From positions 210,813 to 274,812 of the forward strand of contig FN648069.1 in assembly GCA_000310025.1 (NCBI GenBank): 64,000 bases of DNA, written 5' to 3'. The notes beneath the pieces were generated by a model. It ran no database searches. It had not been told where the DNA came from and saw only the letters and a program-made list of their open reading frames with translations. The position numbers and the translations under genes are program-made. Positions 10,740 to 22,165 of this stretch are shown here, in pieces. This DNA is from Ectocarpus siliculosus (Eukaryota; Sar; Phaeophyceae; Ectocarpales; Ectocarpaceae). How positions within the stretch are numbered: position 1 is the stretch's first letter; the number at the start of each line of letters is the position of its first letter.

Positions 10740-13700
10740 AGGTGAGGAATTCGGAAACGAAGGGTTGAGGGAAAGGAGAGAGAATGTTGTGTGGAGGAGG
10801 GGCGTCGAGGGTGGGGCGAGCGATTGCACGACGCTGAGAAAAAAACAACGCACCGATCATGGAAACTTTGGATTTTTGTTACTTGTACAACAAACAAAAT
10901 AGTCCAGTACAAGAAAAGAAGAAGAAAAAGTACGAATGCTTCTATCGCTTGAGTGTACTTTACCAATGCCCATTGCAAAGTTGAAGTTCGTGTTAGGGAC
11001 TTAGGGACTACTGCTGTACATAGCATTGAGACGTCAGAACGATGCCCGTCTGTTCCGAAAGCATGGGAAACTGCAGGTGAGGGTCCGCACCCTCAAGATC
11101 CATCGTGCAATCTGAATGCCATACGAATGGCTATGGATTGCCCGAGGTGGTCTGTGGAACGTTGATAATCGGGCATCTTTCTGTCTAAGGCCATTTGCGC
11201 AACATTTGGTAGTAGGTGTTTGTTCGTCCGAGGCGACCTTTGGGACAGAAATGACCGATATTGCCAGCGGTGTTTTTCTGGCAGGTCTCCGCCGTTGGTA
11301 TTTGGGCGGACGCATTTGAAAAGGGGCACCGCAGACACACACACATCATTCCCGGTCTCGGCAACACACAACACACATGTTTTATTAATATAATTTTCTG
11401 AACATATATGATATGACCCAACGAATCCATCTCTAGCTAAGAAGAGAGTCTAAGATAGACTAGCAGTGAATTCAGAGCGTCAGAGAAAGCGATTCATGTT
11501 TTGGACCCCAAAACCCGTTACAATTTTTACTTGTATATTTTCGACTCGCAACCCATCGGGAGGTTGCACTGTCCAGGCGTGCTGTCGTACTCGTATCATA
11601 CGTCAGTGGGTGTTTGCATCATTCGGGACCCTTAGAGTTTGGGGAATGGTCTATTGTTATCCAATTTCCTAAGCACCAGCCGGGTCTGCATGTCTGCGTC
11701 CAGCGTTCGTACTCGTCAAATGTTGTTTTCCGTGGACGACTATATAGGCCTTGGTTCGTACATACTCTTCGTGTTTTACGGAGGATGTGGGAAACGTACA
11801 CTAATAGGGACTAATTCGGTGTAGACCCTCTATCTACACCAAAGTCTACCACCGTGAGAAGGCTGTGTAGCCCTTAACCTCCCGCGCGGAATGGTCAGCA
11901 GCCGATCATACGACACCCAGCGCTGCCCACCGCTACCTTTGGGCTTAGGAAAGAATGATACACGCTGCAGCAGTGCGATGGCGAAGTGCATGTGCGTGCC
12001 TATCCGTGATTGCAAAAAAAATGACCAACGGCGATATTACCTTTTCCCTCACCCCGCGTTGCGTGCATGACCAGAGCTGGTATGCTTAGGGACACTCACG
12101 CTCCAACAAACATCGAACCCTAACCCAACATCGAACACGGTGCACAAGTCGGTTGTTCATGTGTGCAGAAACAAACAGCAGTACACGCTGATTGGAGGCG
12201 TACTGCTGTGGATGGGGGCTGAGACCTGTGACAGCAGCGTGCAGCAGCGCGGGAGGACACGAAAAAAATCGTGATTCGCTCACATGGTTGTCTCGGTTCT
12301 CGGCTATGCGGCTGAAGAACCGGTCTCGGCCCTCATAACCATTCGCCATCGGCTGACGCATGCTCGGCACCATGCATTATCCTTTGTATCCATGCGCCCC
12401 CTCCTGTCCATGTGCGCACACGTCCATGCGTGGTGAACAGGCTGGAGTGCGGCGCCGTTTAGGGGGACACGCTGTTAGGATCAACAGATTACCCCATTAT
12501 GTCAGCACTACTTCAATACCAAGCTATGCGCCCCCCCACACGACACCCCAACCCTCCGCCGGCTCTATCTCATTGAACCACAGCAGCCCATGGCACAAAC
12601 GAGGCCGCGGAGGGTGAGCCTCAAGAAGTTTCCTGGCTGCGGTTATGAGTGTAGTGCCTATGGCGCGTCGTTCAGCTCGTTGAAGAACGGTGGGGCGCAC
12701 GTCGCGATATGTGGAGCGCCCTCAACGCCGCAGGCGCCACTACACCTAGTTCCGCCGCATCGCACGTCAGCGACGGCGGTGGTGGCGGGGACAGGGTTAG
12801 GAGGGACAGCACTGATGGTGAGCACTCTACAATCAGATATAGTTGCGGGCTTATGTATTGCCTCGCGTGCGCACGACCCACTCGGTCGTCCTTGGGTGGT
12901 GTGGTGGTGAACCTCTCAAATCTCTGGCAACAGTTGTTCGAATATCTCTCTGGGCTGCAATCTCTTGTGGGTAACAACACCCGTGGAGGGGGGCAGGTAG
13001 AGCAGGAGTCGGCACTATCCTCCCTCACGTATGCATACGAACACGGCAAGGCTTGATCACTGACGCTGGGATAGGTCTGGCGATTTGACGAAAACACGCA
13101 CACGTCCCTCTCGGTTCGTTGGATTGTATAATTTAGTACCCTACCACTGCCGGGGAACACCGTCTTGCCTCGCAGCAATGACGCCGCGTTCACCCTCTTG
13201 TGCACCATTGCTCTTTTTATTCGAACGGGTCACGCAATGTCTCGAAAGTCATACGTACTCCTACGTAGAACAAAGAAGCCGAGGCGATAGGCTTGAGGCC
13301 GATGCTGATGTTGTACGATATAGCCTCGCACGATGCAGGGAGGGGGGGGCATTTAGCCGTTCGTCGCGTCGCTTCTAACAGTTGAGTCTTGCGTTCGAAG
13401 TGCGCTACAACTGCCATGTACCTCACATTTATTTCCCATTTCACATGCATAGGTGTGCATGAGCACTCTCAATTCGAGGTTGGGGGGGGGGGGGGGCAGC
13501 CTCTGCGTCCTAACCCCTTGAATTGTAATAAAAATCCCGCGATGCGGTTCACTACGGCGGATGTGTGCTCTCAACCTCCCCCGTCAACATCCTACACAAA
13601 ATGCCGGTACCGCTAAATGTATGCAACACTATCGGCCTGGGGGGACAAAAAAGCCCGATGAACAACATCACCCACAAATTTCGAAAAATATTTATTTGCT

Positions 13701-13790
13701 GTATCGATCGCATGCTGCTGGGGAGCTCTGTCAATCTCGGGGTTGGCCCTCTTTCCCTTTTCCGTGGCACATCCTGGCCAAGTCGACTCT
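10740..13790. other. no supported gene
   Basis: Contains AT-rich sequence near 11360-11420, many short frames, and a poly-G run near 13483-13497. None of the frames up to about 180 codons shows a motif or credible exon boundaries. A frame at 12590-12910 (plus) is Gly/Ala-rich and unconvincing. Confidence 0.45.
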
Positions 13791-13793
13791 TGA

Positions 13794-15106
13794 TTGTCTG
13801 TTGCTAACACAACTCGCTCCACTCGCCATTTGATATTCGCGACACCAGGCGGCAGCGGTACGTGCGACGAAGGATTTGAGGGCAATGCCGGAGGTGACGA
13901 CACCACGGGTGAAGCCGGCAGTGGAGCCGGTGATCCAGCGAGCGACGGGTCGGCGACGGTACCACCCTGGCTGGGACATTTGCACAAACTCATCGAGGAA
14001 TACATGAACGCAGAGGTAGTCGACGGCGAAGATCTGAATTTTGCTGGTTTGGCGCTAGGCAGCCGCTTTTTTCCCTGGGCGAACCTCACCGAGATGCTCG
14101 TATCGGTATGGGCCATAGTCTGCAGGCCGTCAGGTGGAGTGCGAAAGGTCGCGTAGGCGGGGTCGAGGTCACGAAGGAGTTGACAGCTGGCCGTCTCTGC
14201 CGGGAAGTGCTTCAGGAGGTATTCAAGATCTTGCCGTTGCAGACGACTCCAGCAGCCTCGGAAGACGGCACGACGGGAAGAAGGGGGGGGCGGCCGCACG
14301 GTTACCAACAGTGGGATGCCGGGTTGGGTCCAACTCGGCTCGAGACCGGTCTGGACGCCCCGGCATGGCAGCAGGCGATATCGAAAACATTGCCATCCGC
14401 CGAGCAACTAGAAAAGCGCTACGACGATGCGCTTGGGTGTGGTAGGACCTCGCAGGAGGCGCCATGTAGTAGGCGGACGTGCCCTTTTTGCTGGAGGGAC
14501 AGAGGCCAAGGGATCGTCCGTCAGACGGTCGTGGTGTTTAACCATTGGGGCCAGGCTCCGGCGGAAGTCAGTGCTGGAATCGGCACCATCCGTGGCGGCC
14601 CGGTCAAAGACGCGGGTACCCCTACGTGGGTCCGGTCGGCGGCATCGCGTGGCAATGACGTCGAGATGTACCTCAAGGCCGAAGACCAGCGAGCTGGAAA
14701 CCAAGGGCTAGGTCGCACGACGCTCGGGAAAGTGGCCTATTTTTTGGAGCACCAAGGCAACGACTGGAGACGAGGTGATATCAGCAACGCCATTCCGGAG
14801 GGAGAATTCACCATTTGGGTGGCGGTGGTGGAGTATGTGACAGCAGGAGTTGGCAACAAGCGCAAGGTCGATCCGGTGACCGGTTTGGACATGCTTCGGA
14901 TGCGCACGTCCCTTACGTTTTTCCCTGCCTCGGCCATCCGGTGCGTAGTGCATATGATGCATGCCTGTTCCACAACTGGGACATCCGCCCGCCGCTTGGT
15001 CGACGAGGGGAGCAAGCGGCCGGTGTGGCGGTGCAACCTGACAGGAAACCCGAACTACCTCCTCAACAAGTACTTCCACAGTGTTCTGCGGGACTCCATC
15101 GCCTGA
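13794..15106 (+). CDS. conserved-looking protein of unknown family, frame broken once
   Basis: Two frames follow each other. At 13794-14156 there is a Gly/Asp-rich start, then an ordinary region (IEEYMNAE, LNFAGLALGSRFFPW). At 14108-15106 a 332-codon frame ends with a strongly protein-like C-terminus (AYFLEHQGNDWRRG, FTIWVAVVEYV, NPNYLLNKYFHSVLRD). A CxxxxCPFC motif (about residues 115-123 of the second frame) could bind a metal. The frames overlap by about 50 bases and differ in phase. I see no good splice pair, so this is either one gene with a short intron or a frameshifted relic. The family is not recognised; it might derive from a mobile element. Confidence 0.5.
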
Positions 15107-16430
15107 GCCGTGAGTGACGACGGGTTCGTTGTATGCGATCGACCGTATGCATACCCTTTCTGTCTCCCCTGCCTCCGCAAGTTGTCTGAGATGGGAACCT
15201 AGAGCAACCTAGAGCCATACGGCAATCTAGTGATTTAGTTTCATTTCCCTCCTACACCGCGGACGATCGATGTTTTGTGGTTTGCTGGAAAGAATCTGCA
15301 ATTGAATGGCCTTTTGCTTCGCATCGAGCAAGCCAAGGAAAGGATACCACCGTACGTTTAGGTTCTTCATCGGAAGTAGTTGGGCTACGGGGGGGGGACT
15401 GGCAAAGGATCGTGCCTACAACTGTGGAAATTGTTTTGCCTCTCTGACACACGCACGCATGCACCAGTTGCCGTTTGCAATGAGCCTGATCCCCCGTCAT
15501 GTACTCGAAAATTCTCGGTGGGAAACATGGAGTCCTAGGTTTCGCCTTGGTCTGGTATTTTACCCTCGTTTTCTGCGACTACCAGGGCATTCGATGTCCA
15601 TGCATGGAGTACCGTAATCCGATAATATAAAAACATGTTGTCTTTGCTCTGTTTTTTAGTTGCATCGCCGGCGTGGATATGTTGCCGTCTACGCCCGACG
15701 GGTTGTTTCGCATTCGTGCTGTTTGTTTCTGGGTCCTTGGTTGTTCTCTTTGGTTTGTCTTAGAGTGTGCCCTCTTTGGGTATAAAGGTAGCTTCCAAGC
15801 TGTGACCACGGAAGTCGTCCGCGCCATCTGTACTCGTAGGGATTGCTCCATATTGGAGGCAAGGAGCAACAACAACAATCCGGAGGCTAAGACCGCTCTT
15901 TGATTCTCGGACCCTACTGACGAGGTACCCCTCCCTCAACTTCCTTGCGCAATTCCACGCTCCTACTTTGTAATCAATCAGGTCTCAGGATGGGGATACG
16001 CGTAGATGACAATCCGGTGCTCTACAGATTTTCTCCTGTTTTTTATCGACTTCTCGAGTCGCGGGTCTCGTTGGGCGGAGTCAAGCGGGAGGGCGGGGGA
16101 GGCGCAAGGAGTGCGGGATGGGGGCGGAAGGCCACGCCGCAAGGCTGAGCTGCTGTGGAAAATGATTCTGCTTGCTTTAGGACGTGTATTGTCGGGGGCA
16201 GCCTGCATAAAGCACTTCCGGGCCCACCAGAGCCTCTTTGGGGGGACAGGCGGGTCGGGATATTTTCGCGAGGAAGGTCATGGCAGGATAAGGGCACAGC
16301 CACTACGGTATGGCCGTAGACCGCCATTTTCGATTGTCGTGGTTGTCTTTGGTGTTGACCGTAAGCAAAGCGTCAGGTTGGAAAAATGAAGCACTCGGAG
16401 AGGCCTAAACGTGTGTATGTGTTTTTCTTG
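15107..16430. other. no supported gene
   Basis: Short frames only. A 76-codon plus-strand frame at 15673-15903 has a hydrophobic middle (VLGCSLWFVLECALFG) but no supporting splice or family evidence. Confidence 0.45.
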
Positions 16431-16439
16431 TAAATGCTC

Positions 16440-17020
16440 CTGGAGTATTTTTTGGTTTTGGGAAAAAAACAAACATGTTTTGCGGGGATCGAACTCCCGA
16501 CCTCCTCCTTCCTACACATATCATACGCCTTCGCGATAAATTTTGCGCTTACTTTTTTTGGTTTTGGGAAGAAACTTTTTTTTTCGCGGGGACCGAAGTA
16601 TCGACCTCCCCCGTACTACGCAAATCATATGCCTACGCCTTCGCGGGAAATTTCGAAATTTCGCGCATAATTTGTTGTTTTGGGGGGAAAAAAAACTTTT
16701 TGTTTTTTTGCGGGAATCGAACTCGCGACCTCCTCCTTACAAGAACTACGCTTGTCATACGTCTTCGCGATAAATTTCGCGCTTACTTTTTTGGTTTTGC
16801 GAAGAAAAAAAAATGTTTCCCGGGGACCGAAGTATTGACCTCCTCCGTACTACGCTTATCATATGCCTATGCCCTCGAGAGAAAATTTCAAATTTCAAAT
16901 TTCAAATTTCGCGTATAATTTGTTGGTTTTTTGGGGAAAAAAAGTATGTTTTGCGGGGATCGAACCCGCGACCTCCTCCTTACTACGCGTATGTATGTCA
17001 TTCGCCTTCGAGATAATTTC
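16440..17020 (-). repeat. tandem array of tRNA-like (B-box) units
   Basis: On the minus strand the array contains five copies of AGGAGG followed by GTCGCGGGTTCGATCCCCGC or diverged forms. This is a tRNA T-arm with an intact pol III B box (GGTTCGATCCC) in the best copies. Copies centre at about 16490, 16595, 16720, 16825 and 16965, i.e. 100-135 bp apart. Sequence between them repeats the pattern TTTTTGGTTTTGGG-AAAA and CTTCGCG-AAATTTCG. No copy folds as a complete tRNA: the acceptor strands do not pair. A tRNA-derived SINE or decayed tRNA-gene array is likely. Confidence 0.7.
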
Positions 17021-17455
17021 GCCCCTCTCCCCGGCGTACTTTTTACTGCGTGCGGGATCCCCCGGCTTACGCGATCGAGCTCACGTTTCGGACCTGAGGG
17101 AGTACCATATTTTTTTTCGTTTATGGCCCAATCAATCATCCTCGTGTGGTGTACTCCTTCCTTGTGTGTGTGCTTCGTAATCCTTGTGTGGGATTGTTCC
17201 TGGCCTCGACGCGAAGGCTCGCGTCGCTGGGTGGGGTGATTGTCACCCAGCTGCGGGCGAGCTTGCACCCATTTGTTTTGGATCGAGGTTGCTAGCCCGA
17301 CAAGGCAAGGTTAAAATTGATTTCCTAATCCGATAGAAAACCGGCGGTTGGTAACTCAGCATGAAGAGGTTATACAGCGTATATTCAACCTGGGCAGGTT
17401 ATGCGCGGGCATAACCTCCCATAACGTGCCCCACCGGCCACCTGTGTCCGTCTCG

Positions 17456-17975
17456 GAGGGACCTCACCAAGGTTCCTTACCCCCAAAGCCTGTGGAGGTC
17501 CGTCTCGGAGAGACCTCACCAAGGTTTTCACCCCCAAAGCCTGTGGAGGTCCGTCTCGGAGGGACCTCACCAAGGTTCCTTACCCCCAAAGCCTGTGGAG
17601 GTCCGTCTCGGAGAGACCTCACCAAGGTTTTCACCCCCAAAGCCTGTGGAGGTCCGTCTCGGAGAGACCTCACCAAGGTTTTCACCCCCAAAGCCTGTGG
17701 AGGTCCGTCTCGGAGGGACCTCACCAAGGTTTTCACCCCCAAAGCCTGTGGAGGTCCGTCTCGGAGAGACCTCACCAAGGTTTTCACCCCCAAAGCCTGT
17801 GGAGGTCCGTCTCGGAGGGACCTCACCAAGGTTCCTTACCCCCAAAGCCTGTGGAGGTCCGTCTCGGAGAGACCTCACCAAGGTTTTCATCCCCAAAGCC
17901 TGTGGAGGTCCGTCTCGGAGGGACCTCACCAAGGTTTTTCCCCCAAAGCCTGTGGAGGTCCTACCTCACCAAGGT
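17456..17975. repeat. 51-bp minisatellite, about 10 copies
   Basis: The unit begins AAAGCCTGTGGAGGTCCGTC, continues TCGGAGAGACCTCACCAAGG and ends with TTTTCACCCCC or TTCCTTACCCCC. Because 51 is a multiple of three, the array is open in several frames on both strands and yields 17-residue repeats (for example KPVEVRLGETSPRF). That is expected for any stop-free unit and is not proof of coding. Copies differ mainly at GAGAGAC/GAGGGAC and at the TTTTC/TTCCTT position, so the array is homogeneous. A short degenerate GCAGGGTGCCCACAGGG repeat follows to about 18080. Confidence 0.95.
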
Positions 17976-18389
17976 CGATGTCCCTGCAGGGTGCCCACAG
18001 GAACCCTGTAGGGAAATCTGAACCCTGCAGGGTGCCCACAGGGTGTCCACAGGGTTGAAAGCCTGCAGGGTGGCCACAGGGCAGGGCACAATGGCCACGG
18101 GTGCAAACTCGTCACCTTTATAGCGAGAGGACCCATGCTTGTTGCACACGTGACAGCGCAGCCCCTTCATTTCGTAGTGTGTGGTGTGGCCGGAAGTGCC
18201 AGCTTCCGGAGTGCCAGTCGGGGGTTCCGCTGTTCGATATGTGCGGCGGATTTATATATGTCTATTTCTAGGGGGCCCGTGCGGCGAAACGCGCCGTTCG
18301 AACGCAAAACGCGACAAATTGCACCGCTCGATGCAGGGCCTCGCGAACAAGAAGCACGCCACCCTCTCTCTAGAGACTCGTGGTCACAC

Positions 18390-18735
18390 ACACACATCTG
18401 CTTTGTTACCAAACCTCGGTGTATCGGGTGCAGGGTGTGCAAAGATTTTCGCTACACTACAGCATACAGCAACAAACAGCAGTCTCTCCGCATTTTTGCT
18501 GCTCTGAGCGAGGCCTCAACAGACCGCCACGGATCACCCCGCAAGCCAATCACGGTGCGGGCTTGCACGGCCTCTGTCTCTAAGAGGCTTGTGCCCGTTC
18601 ACACATCTGCTGTCTTCCGAAACCTCGGTGCATCGGGTGCAGGATGTCCAACGAGTTTTGCTGTGCTGCTGTACAACCGCAGTCTCTCCGCATTCTTGCT
18701 GCGTGTGCTGAGCTGCGTGCGTGCTTCGATAGACC
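18390..18735. repeat. two-copy ~205-bp tandem duplication
   Basis: CACACATCTGCT, AAACCTCGGTGTATCGGGTG, CGCAGTCTCTCCGCATT-like and CGTGGATCA-like blocks occur in the same order at about 18390-18535 and 18598-18735. Open frames on both strands across this segment follow from the duplication. Confidence 0.75.
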
Positions 18736-19218
18736 ACCGTGGATCAGACAGCAATGGAGCGCTACATGCACTGGGAGGCAGTACTCTTCTGTTCGCTTAG
18801 AAGGCATGAAAGCCAGGTGCTGCTGGACGTACAGCAGTATTTCGGTTATACAAGAACTCCGTATTCTCCACCGCTTCGTGTGGATTTTGACGTTCATCGC
18901 CCGAAGATTCCCAGCGAAAAGGAGGGTGAGCGTTCGCATGAAGCCCCTGTACAGGTGTTGGCCCGGAGACACTTTCCCGGTGGACTGTATCAGGAGCTGG
19001 GGTGTTGAATGCGGCTTCCATGACAAGAGTAGGTGTGGCTACTGCAACGCTGGCGCCGAGCTGAAAATGAGCGAGGAACAGAATACAGAGCGTACGAACC
19101 TAGAACTACTGATTCGAAAGACAAGGTGTGCCAGACTCAGATTCTAGGGTTGTAGCTGGTGGAAGGGTGGATTTGTTTTCTGTATTGAACTCCGACGGGT
19201 GAATGAGTCGATTTGTTA

Positions 19219-19418
19219 GACGCCGTGTGACACCCGACCCCCTGTTTGTGTTCCAGAGCCGAGAGGGAAGGAGATGGCGATGGGGGGAAGTAGGGCAGCA
19301 AGAACCGATAGAAGGGGGGAGAATGCGGGCAGAACGTGCGCAGCAAGCACTGACTGGCGCGGAGGCCAAGGCGGAGGCGATGAGGGAGGCGGTCATTGGG
19401 CCTGGAAAACAACATGAC
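19219..19418 (+). CDS. exon of a coiled-coil protein, copy 1
   Basis: A splice-acceptor-like sequence (TGTTTGTGTTCCAG) is followed by an open, charged, Ala/Glu/Arg-rich frame with RMRAERAQQALTG and EAKAEAMREAV, then a donor CATGACG|GTGAGC at about 19418. The first ~95 bp, intronic part included, repeat at 24224-24319. A possible upstream exon with ELKMSEEQNTERTNLELL lies near 19060-19125, but the phases do not agree with this one. The protein family is unknown. Confidence 0.35.
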
Positions 19419-19804
19419 GGTGAGCTGCATGGCATTTTTATAGGGGTGGCACGTGTCCGTTTCCCTTTTTCCTGCGGCGGTGACGGCGGCGGCGACGGCA
19501 CTTAGAAGGTTGGCTTCATCGCTCCTGGGGTCGGTGTGCTTTACATGCGTGAAGGTTTGAAGGATGCTATCGATTCAGCAGAACTGCAAAATGAGCAGCA
19601 GCTGCTGCTGCCATAGCAAATAACAGCAGAAACCTGAGCGCTGAAGCCAAACGGCAGTATTTCAATGCTAGTGCTAAGTGCACTGGTTATCATCTCGATG
19701 GATAGTTAGTGCTCGTTGCACGACACGGCGGCACTTGTGGTACTTCGCCCAAAAAGCAAACAGGAACTGTCTGCAGCGGCGCCTATTCGCAACAGACGCG
19801 TTCA

Positions 19805-20434
19805 TCATTCCCTACTCCAGCACCGATAAAAGCTCCCGAGAAGCGCCGAGCAGACAGATAACTGAAATTCCAAAATCATCATCAAGAACACCATCTTCCA
19901 CCAGTTGCGTAACACACTTCTTCCGTATCCCCCTCGGGAGGTACTCAATCGCGACCGAATCTGTAACATGTACTCCGCACTGTCCTCGCAGCGGCGAATG
20001 TCACCTTGTGTTTCAACCACTCGTTTTTTTACCACGCGGTACCGGCGCTGAAACTCGGCTTCTTTCTGCTCTTCTGCACAAATCCTCTGCCTGATGAGCG
20101 CGAAGTTTTTAACTCGCCACGTCCATCCCAACAACATGCTGATCGTCGTGTCGTTGAATTGTGACGCTTTGTCCCCGTCACAACGACTCGTGGCATGGCG
20201 AATGTCCACAGTGCTGGACGATCCCCGCTCTATGCATTCGTGTACCATCTGCAAAACCTCTGCATTATTGTTCAACCCCACGCACTTGGCCCGCGCACTC
20301 ACCCACAGGCGCAAAGTGCCCGGGGTGTCGTGAGGTATTTCCGTACCAACAATTGAGTGTCCCAAAAAAAAATGGCAGGCCAGCGTCTGCAAAGAATCCA
20401 TCTCACAATCTGACTCAAAAGCAACAGCACACAC
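19805..20434 (-). CDS. hypothetical protein, end of virus-like cluster
   Basis: A 209-codon intron-free frame. The middle and C-terminal half are basic and look helical (RQRICAEEQKEAEFQRRYRVV and following residues). The last 30 residues are more hydrophobic. It follows the next cluster gene (20443-20985) in the same direction with only 8 bases between them, the tight packing expected of a DNA virus rather than of the intron-rich host. No family is recognised. Confidence 0.45.
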   Translation of the reverse strand: MCAVAFESDCEMDSLQTLACHFFLGHSIVGTEIPHDTPGTLRLWVSARAKCVGLNNNAEVLQMVHECIERGSSSTVDIRHATSRCDGDKASQFNDTTISMLLGWTWRVKNFALIRQRICAEEQKEAEFQRRYRVVKKRVVETQGDIRRCEDSAEYMLQIRSRLSTSRGGYGRSVLRNWWKMVFLMMILEFQLSVCSALLGSFYRCWSRE

Positions 20435-20442
20435 TACTGATC

Positions 20443-20985
20443 TTATCCGCTAACAACAGCCGTCGACGAACCCTCTTTCTTCTCCGCAACAAAAAGCTGC
20501 GCGCGAATCGCCCTGCAACCACATCTAACCGGGGGAAGCGGCTCGATGTCTATGGTGTCCTCCTCGAGCGTGGCCCATGCCTCGTCGATCCGCTCCTGAG
20601 TGTGCTTTCCCCACCCTGTGTACTTGTGCTTAATGCCGTTGCATGTGTACTTGACATCCTTTGCCACCCGCTTGGCCTTGGCGTACTCGACCTCGACCGG
20701 AAATGGGACTTGGCACGCCCTGAGGTCGCAGAAAGCTTCGTCATGGGCCTGCCGAATTTTGTACCCTGTCGTGATCAACCAAATGTGTTCCTTCGCTTTG
20801 AAGAAGGGCCTGAAATCCACGAGGTTCCTGTTCATGGAAGCAGCAAAGTCAGGCGCTTGGTAGAAGTCGTCTCCAATTATGCCGTCGGACGTGAGGTCAT
20901 TTAGTAGCCTGAGAGCATCTTTCGTCTTCGCCAGCATATCCTTCGAAACACCGTGTGTGCTGCAGCCGATGAGCCAAGCCAACAT
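20443..20985 (-). CDS. hypothetical protein in virus-like cluster
   Basis: A 180-codon intron-free frame with balanced composition. It includes a Lys/Tyr-rich central part (AKAKRVAKDVKYTCNGIKHK) and an acidic stretch ATLEEDTIDIEPLP near the end. The N-terminal part resembles nothing I can name. Same strand and spacing as its neighbours. Confidence 0.5.
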   Translation of the reverse strand: MLAWLIGCSTHGVSKDMLAKTKDALRLLNDLTSDGIIGDDFYQAPDFAASMNRNLVDFRPFFKAKEHIWLITTGYKIRQAHDEAFCDLRACQVPFPVEVEYAKAKRVAKDVKYTCNGIKHKYTGWGKHTQERIDEAWATLEEDTIDIEPLPPVRCGCRAIRAQLFVAEKKEGSSTAVVSG

Positions 20986-21056
20986 CTTTGTCGCAGTTTG
21001 TGGTTAGAGTGAATGGCGTTTTAGCTGCGAAAGTTTGGTGCAAATATTAATTTAGG

Positions 21057-21764
21057 TTAGACCACCTCGCCAACGTCTGGTTTGGTGTTTTGGGCTATCG
21101 TGTCAAAGATGTGAAATTGAGCGCGCGAATCGAGCGTGATATCATGGTCCTCTAAGGATCGGTACATACAGATAACAGTGTCACAGCGTTTGCGTTTTAG
21201 CGAGATCTTTCGTTCTTCAAATTCGAGGGCCTTCCGCCGGAGGTCTTGATCCCCGCCCTTGAGGAACTGTTGCACCATTTCCTTTGCGAGCTCTTGTTGA
21301 TCTTGGACCCCTCAAAGCTCAAAGCCGGCCGGCATGTTGTCCTTCTCGCCCCCCTGAGCGTGGGCGCGTAGGCTCGCCTCTCGCATAGCGATATGACGCG
21401 CCTCAGTATCGGTCACCAGGCTTGCATCCCCGTCGCACAAACGGCACACCGCGTGGCACATCTTCCGGCGAACGTCGTCCGGAATTGCGCCCGGTAGCAA
21501 CCAGATGATTTCGATCAGAAAATCAACGTTCGCGACTTGCGTATACCCTCCCCTGTTGTCGATTTGAAGTCTCGGACAGTCTTCGTCCGCGTCAGCGGTT
21601 GGCCCGAGCAGCTTGTTCAGCTCAGGTTTGGCTTCGTCTTCGCCACAGTCCAATACCATCTTTGCAACATCTACCAGCGATGCCCTTTTGGAGGCATGGT
21701 CGACGCGAATAGTAGCATTGTCGAGGCTCGTTGCGGTTGCCATGATGTTGTGTAGGCTCAGCAA
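21057..21764 (-). pseudogene. virus-like DNA-binding-type protein split by an in-frame stop
   Basis: A 150-codon frame (21764-21312) ends in TGA. After 11 further codons without a stop, the same frame continues as a 73-codon frame (21278-21057) rich in Lys/Arg/Glu (KALEFEERKISLKRKR). The first part holds a domain with FLIEIIWLLPG, then an Arg-rich helix (RRKMCHAVCRLCDGD). A diverged version of it occurs in the 22.2-23.2 kb gene. LLPG-helix plus a basic coiled coil is a layout I associate with BRO/KilA-type proteins of large DNA viruses, but I cannot name a family. The single TGA makes this either a pseudogene, a sequence error or a readthrough site. Confidence 0.55.
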
Positions 21765-22147
21765 ACATTATATTTGTTGGTGAATGAACGAGACGGAGCG
21801 CTCACACCGTCGGCACGCAGACGATAGGAATCGCTTGCTGAACCAGTCCAGTACCAGCGAGGTGGGGGCGTCCAACGACAGGTCGAATCACACTGTAATA
21901 CTTTGCACGCAACATAAACCGGCACCGCCACGCACACGGCCGAACCACCGACAGCCGTAGTAAAACGCCACTGGACACCACTGATCCTTTCCGCGAACTC
22001 GTCTTTGTCGAGTTCGTAGAAACGCCCCACCGACGCCAATTGCTCTTTACAGTATTTCAACATGTCGATCTCTCCCAGCGCTATACTCGTCCTGACCTTC
22101 ATCGAAGCATAGGGCCTCTTCTCTTCAACCGAGCGTGTTCGAACCAT
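21758..22147 (-). CDS. small hypothetical protein in virus-like cluster
   Basis: A 129-codon frame overlapping the start of the next gene by 7 bases. The N-terminal half reads well (DMLKYCKEQLASVGRFYELD). The C-terminal third is Arg/Ser/Pro-rich and may be extension by chance. No family is recognised. Confidence 0.4.
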   Translation of the reverse strand: MVRTRSVEEKRPYASMKVRTSIALGEIDMLKYCKEQLASVGRFYELDKDEFAERISGVQWRFTTAVGGSAVCVAVPVYVACKVLQCDSTCRWTPPPRWYWTGSASDSYRLRADGVSAPSRSFTNKYNVC

Positions 22148-22165
22148 AATGGCTCGTCATGCTGC

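Noticed and set aside
12590-12910. Possible zinc-finger exon (FPGCGYECSAYGASF)
   Set aside because: Resembles a C2H2 start, but the His pair is missing and no splice sites fit.
13613-14407. 264-codon minus-strand frame opposite the 13.8-15.1 kb gene
   Set aside because: Parts read like protein, but the plus-strand frame continues into a much stronger C-terminus, and the minus frame ends in Pro/Ser-rich chance sequence.
16888-17000. A complete tRNA gene on the minus strand
   Set aside because: The T-arm and B box are perfect, but the 5' and 3' acceptor strands do not pair and no anticodon arm of normal shape was found.
17456-17975. CRISPR-like array
   Set aside because: The repeats are directly contiguous with no unique spacers, and the organism is eukaryotic; it is a minisatellite.
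17348-18058. 236-codon repeat protein (17-residue units) on the plus strand and two 121-codon frames on the minus strand
   Set aside because: The 51-bp minisatellite is stop-free in several frames, so long repetitive frames on both strands are automatic. No splice or start context supports translation.
18135-18260. Fourth EsV-1-7 repeat in the plus strand
   Set aside because: A few Cys occur with roughly similar spacing (CGVAGSASFRS, RCSIC), but the C-x4-C and C-x2-H pairs are not present together.
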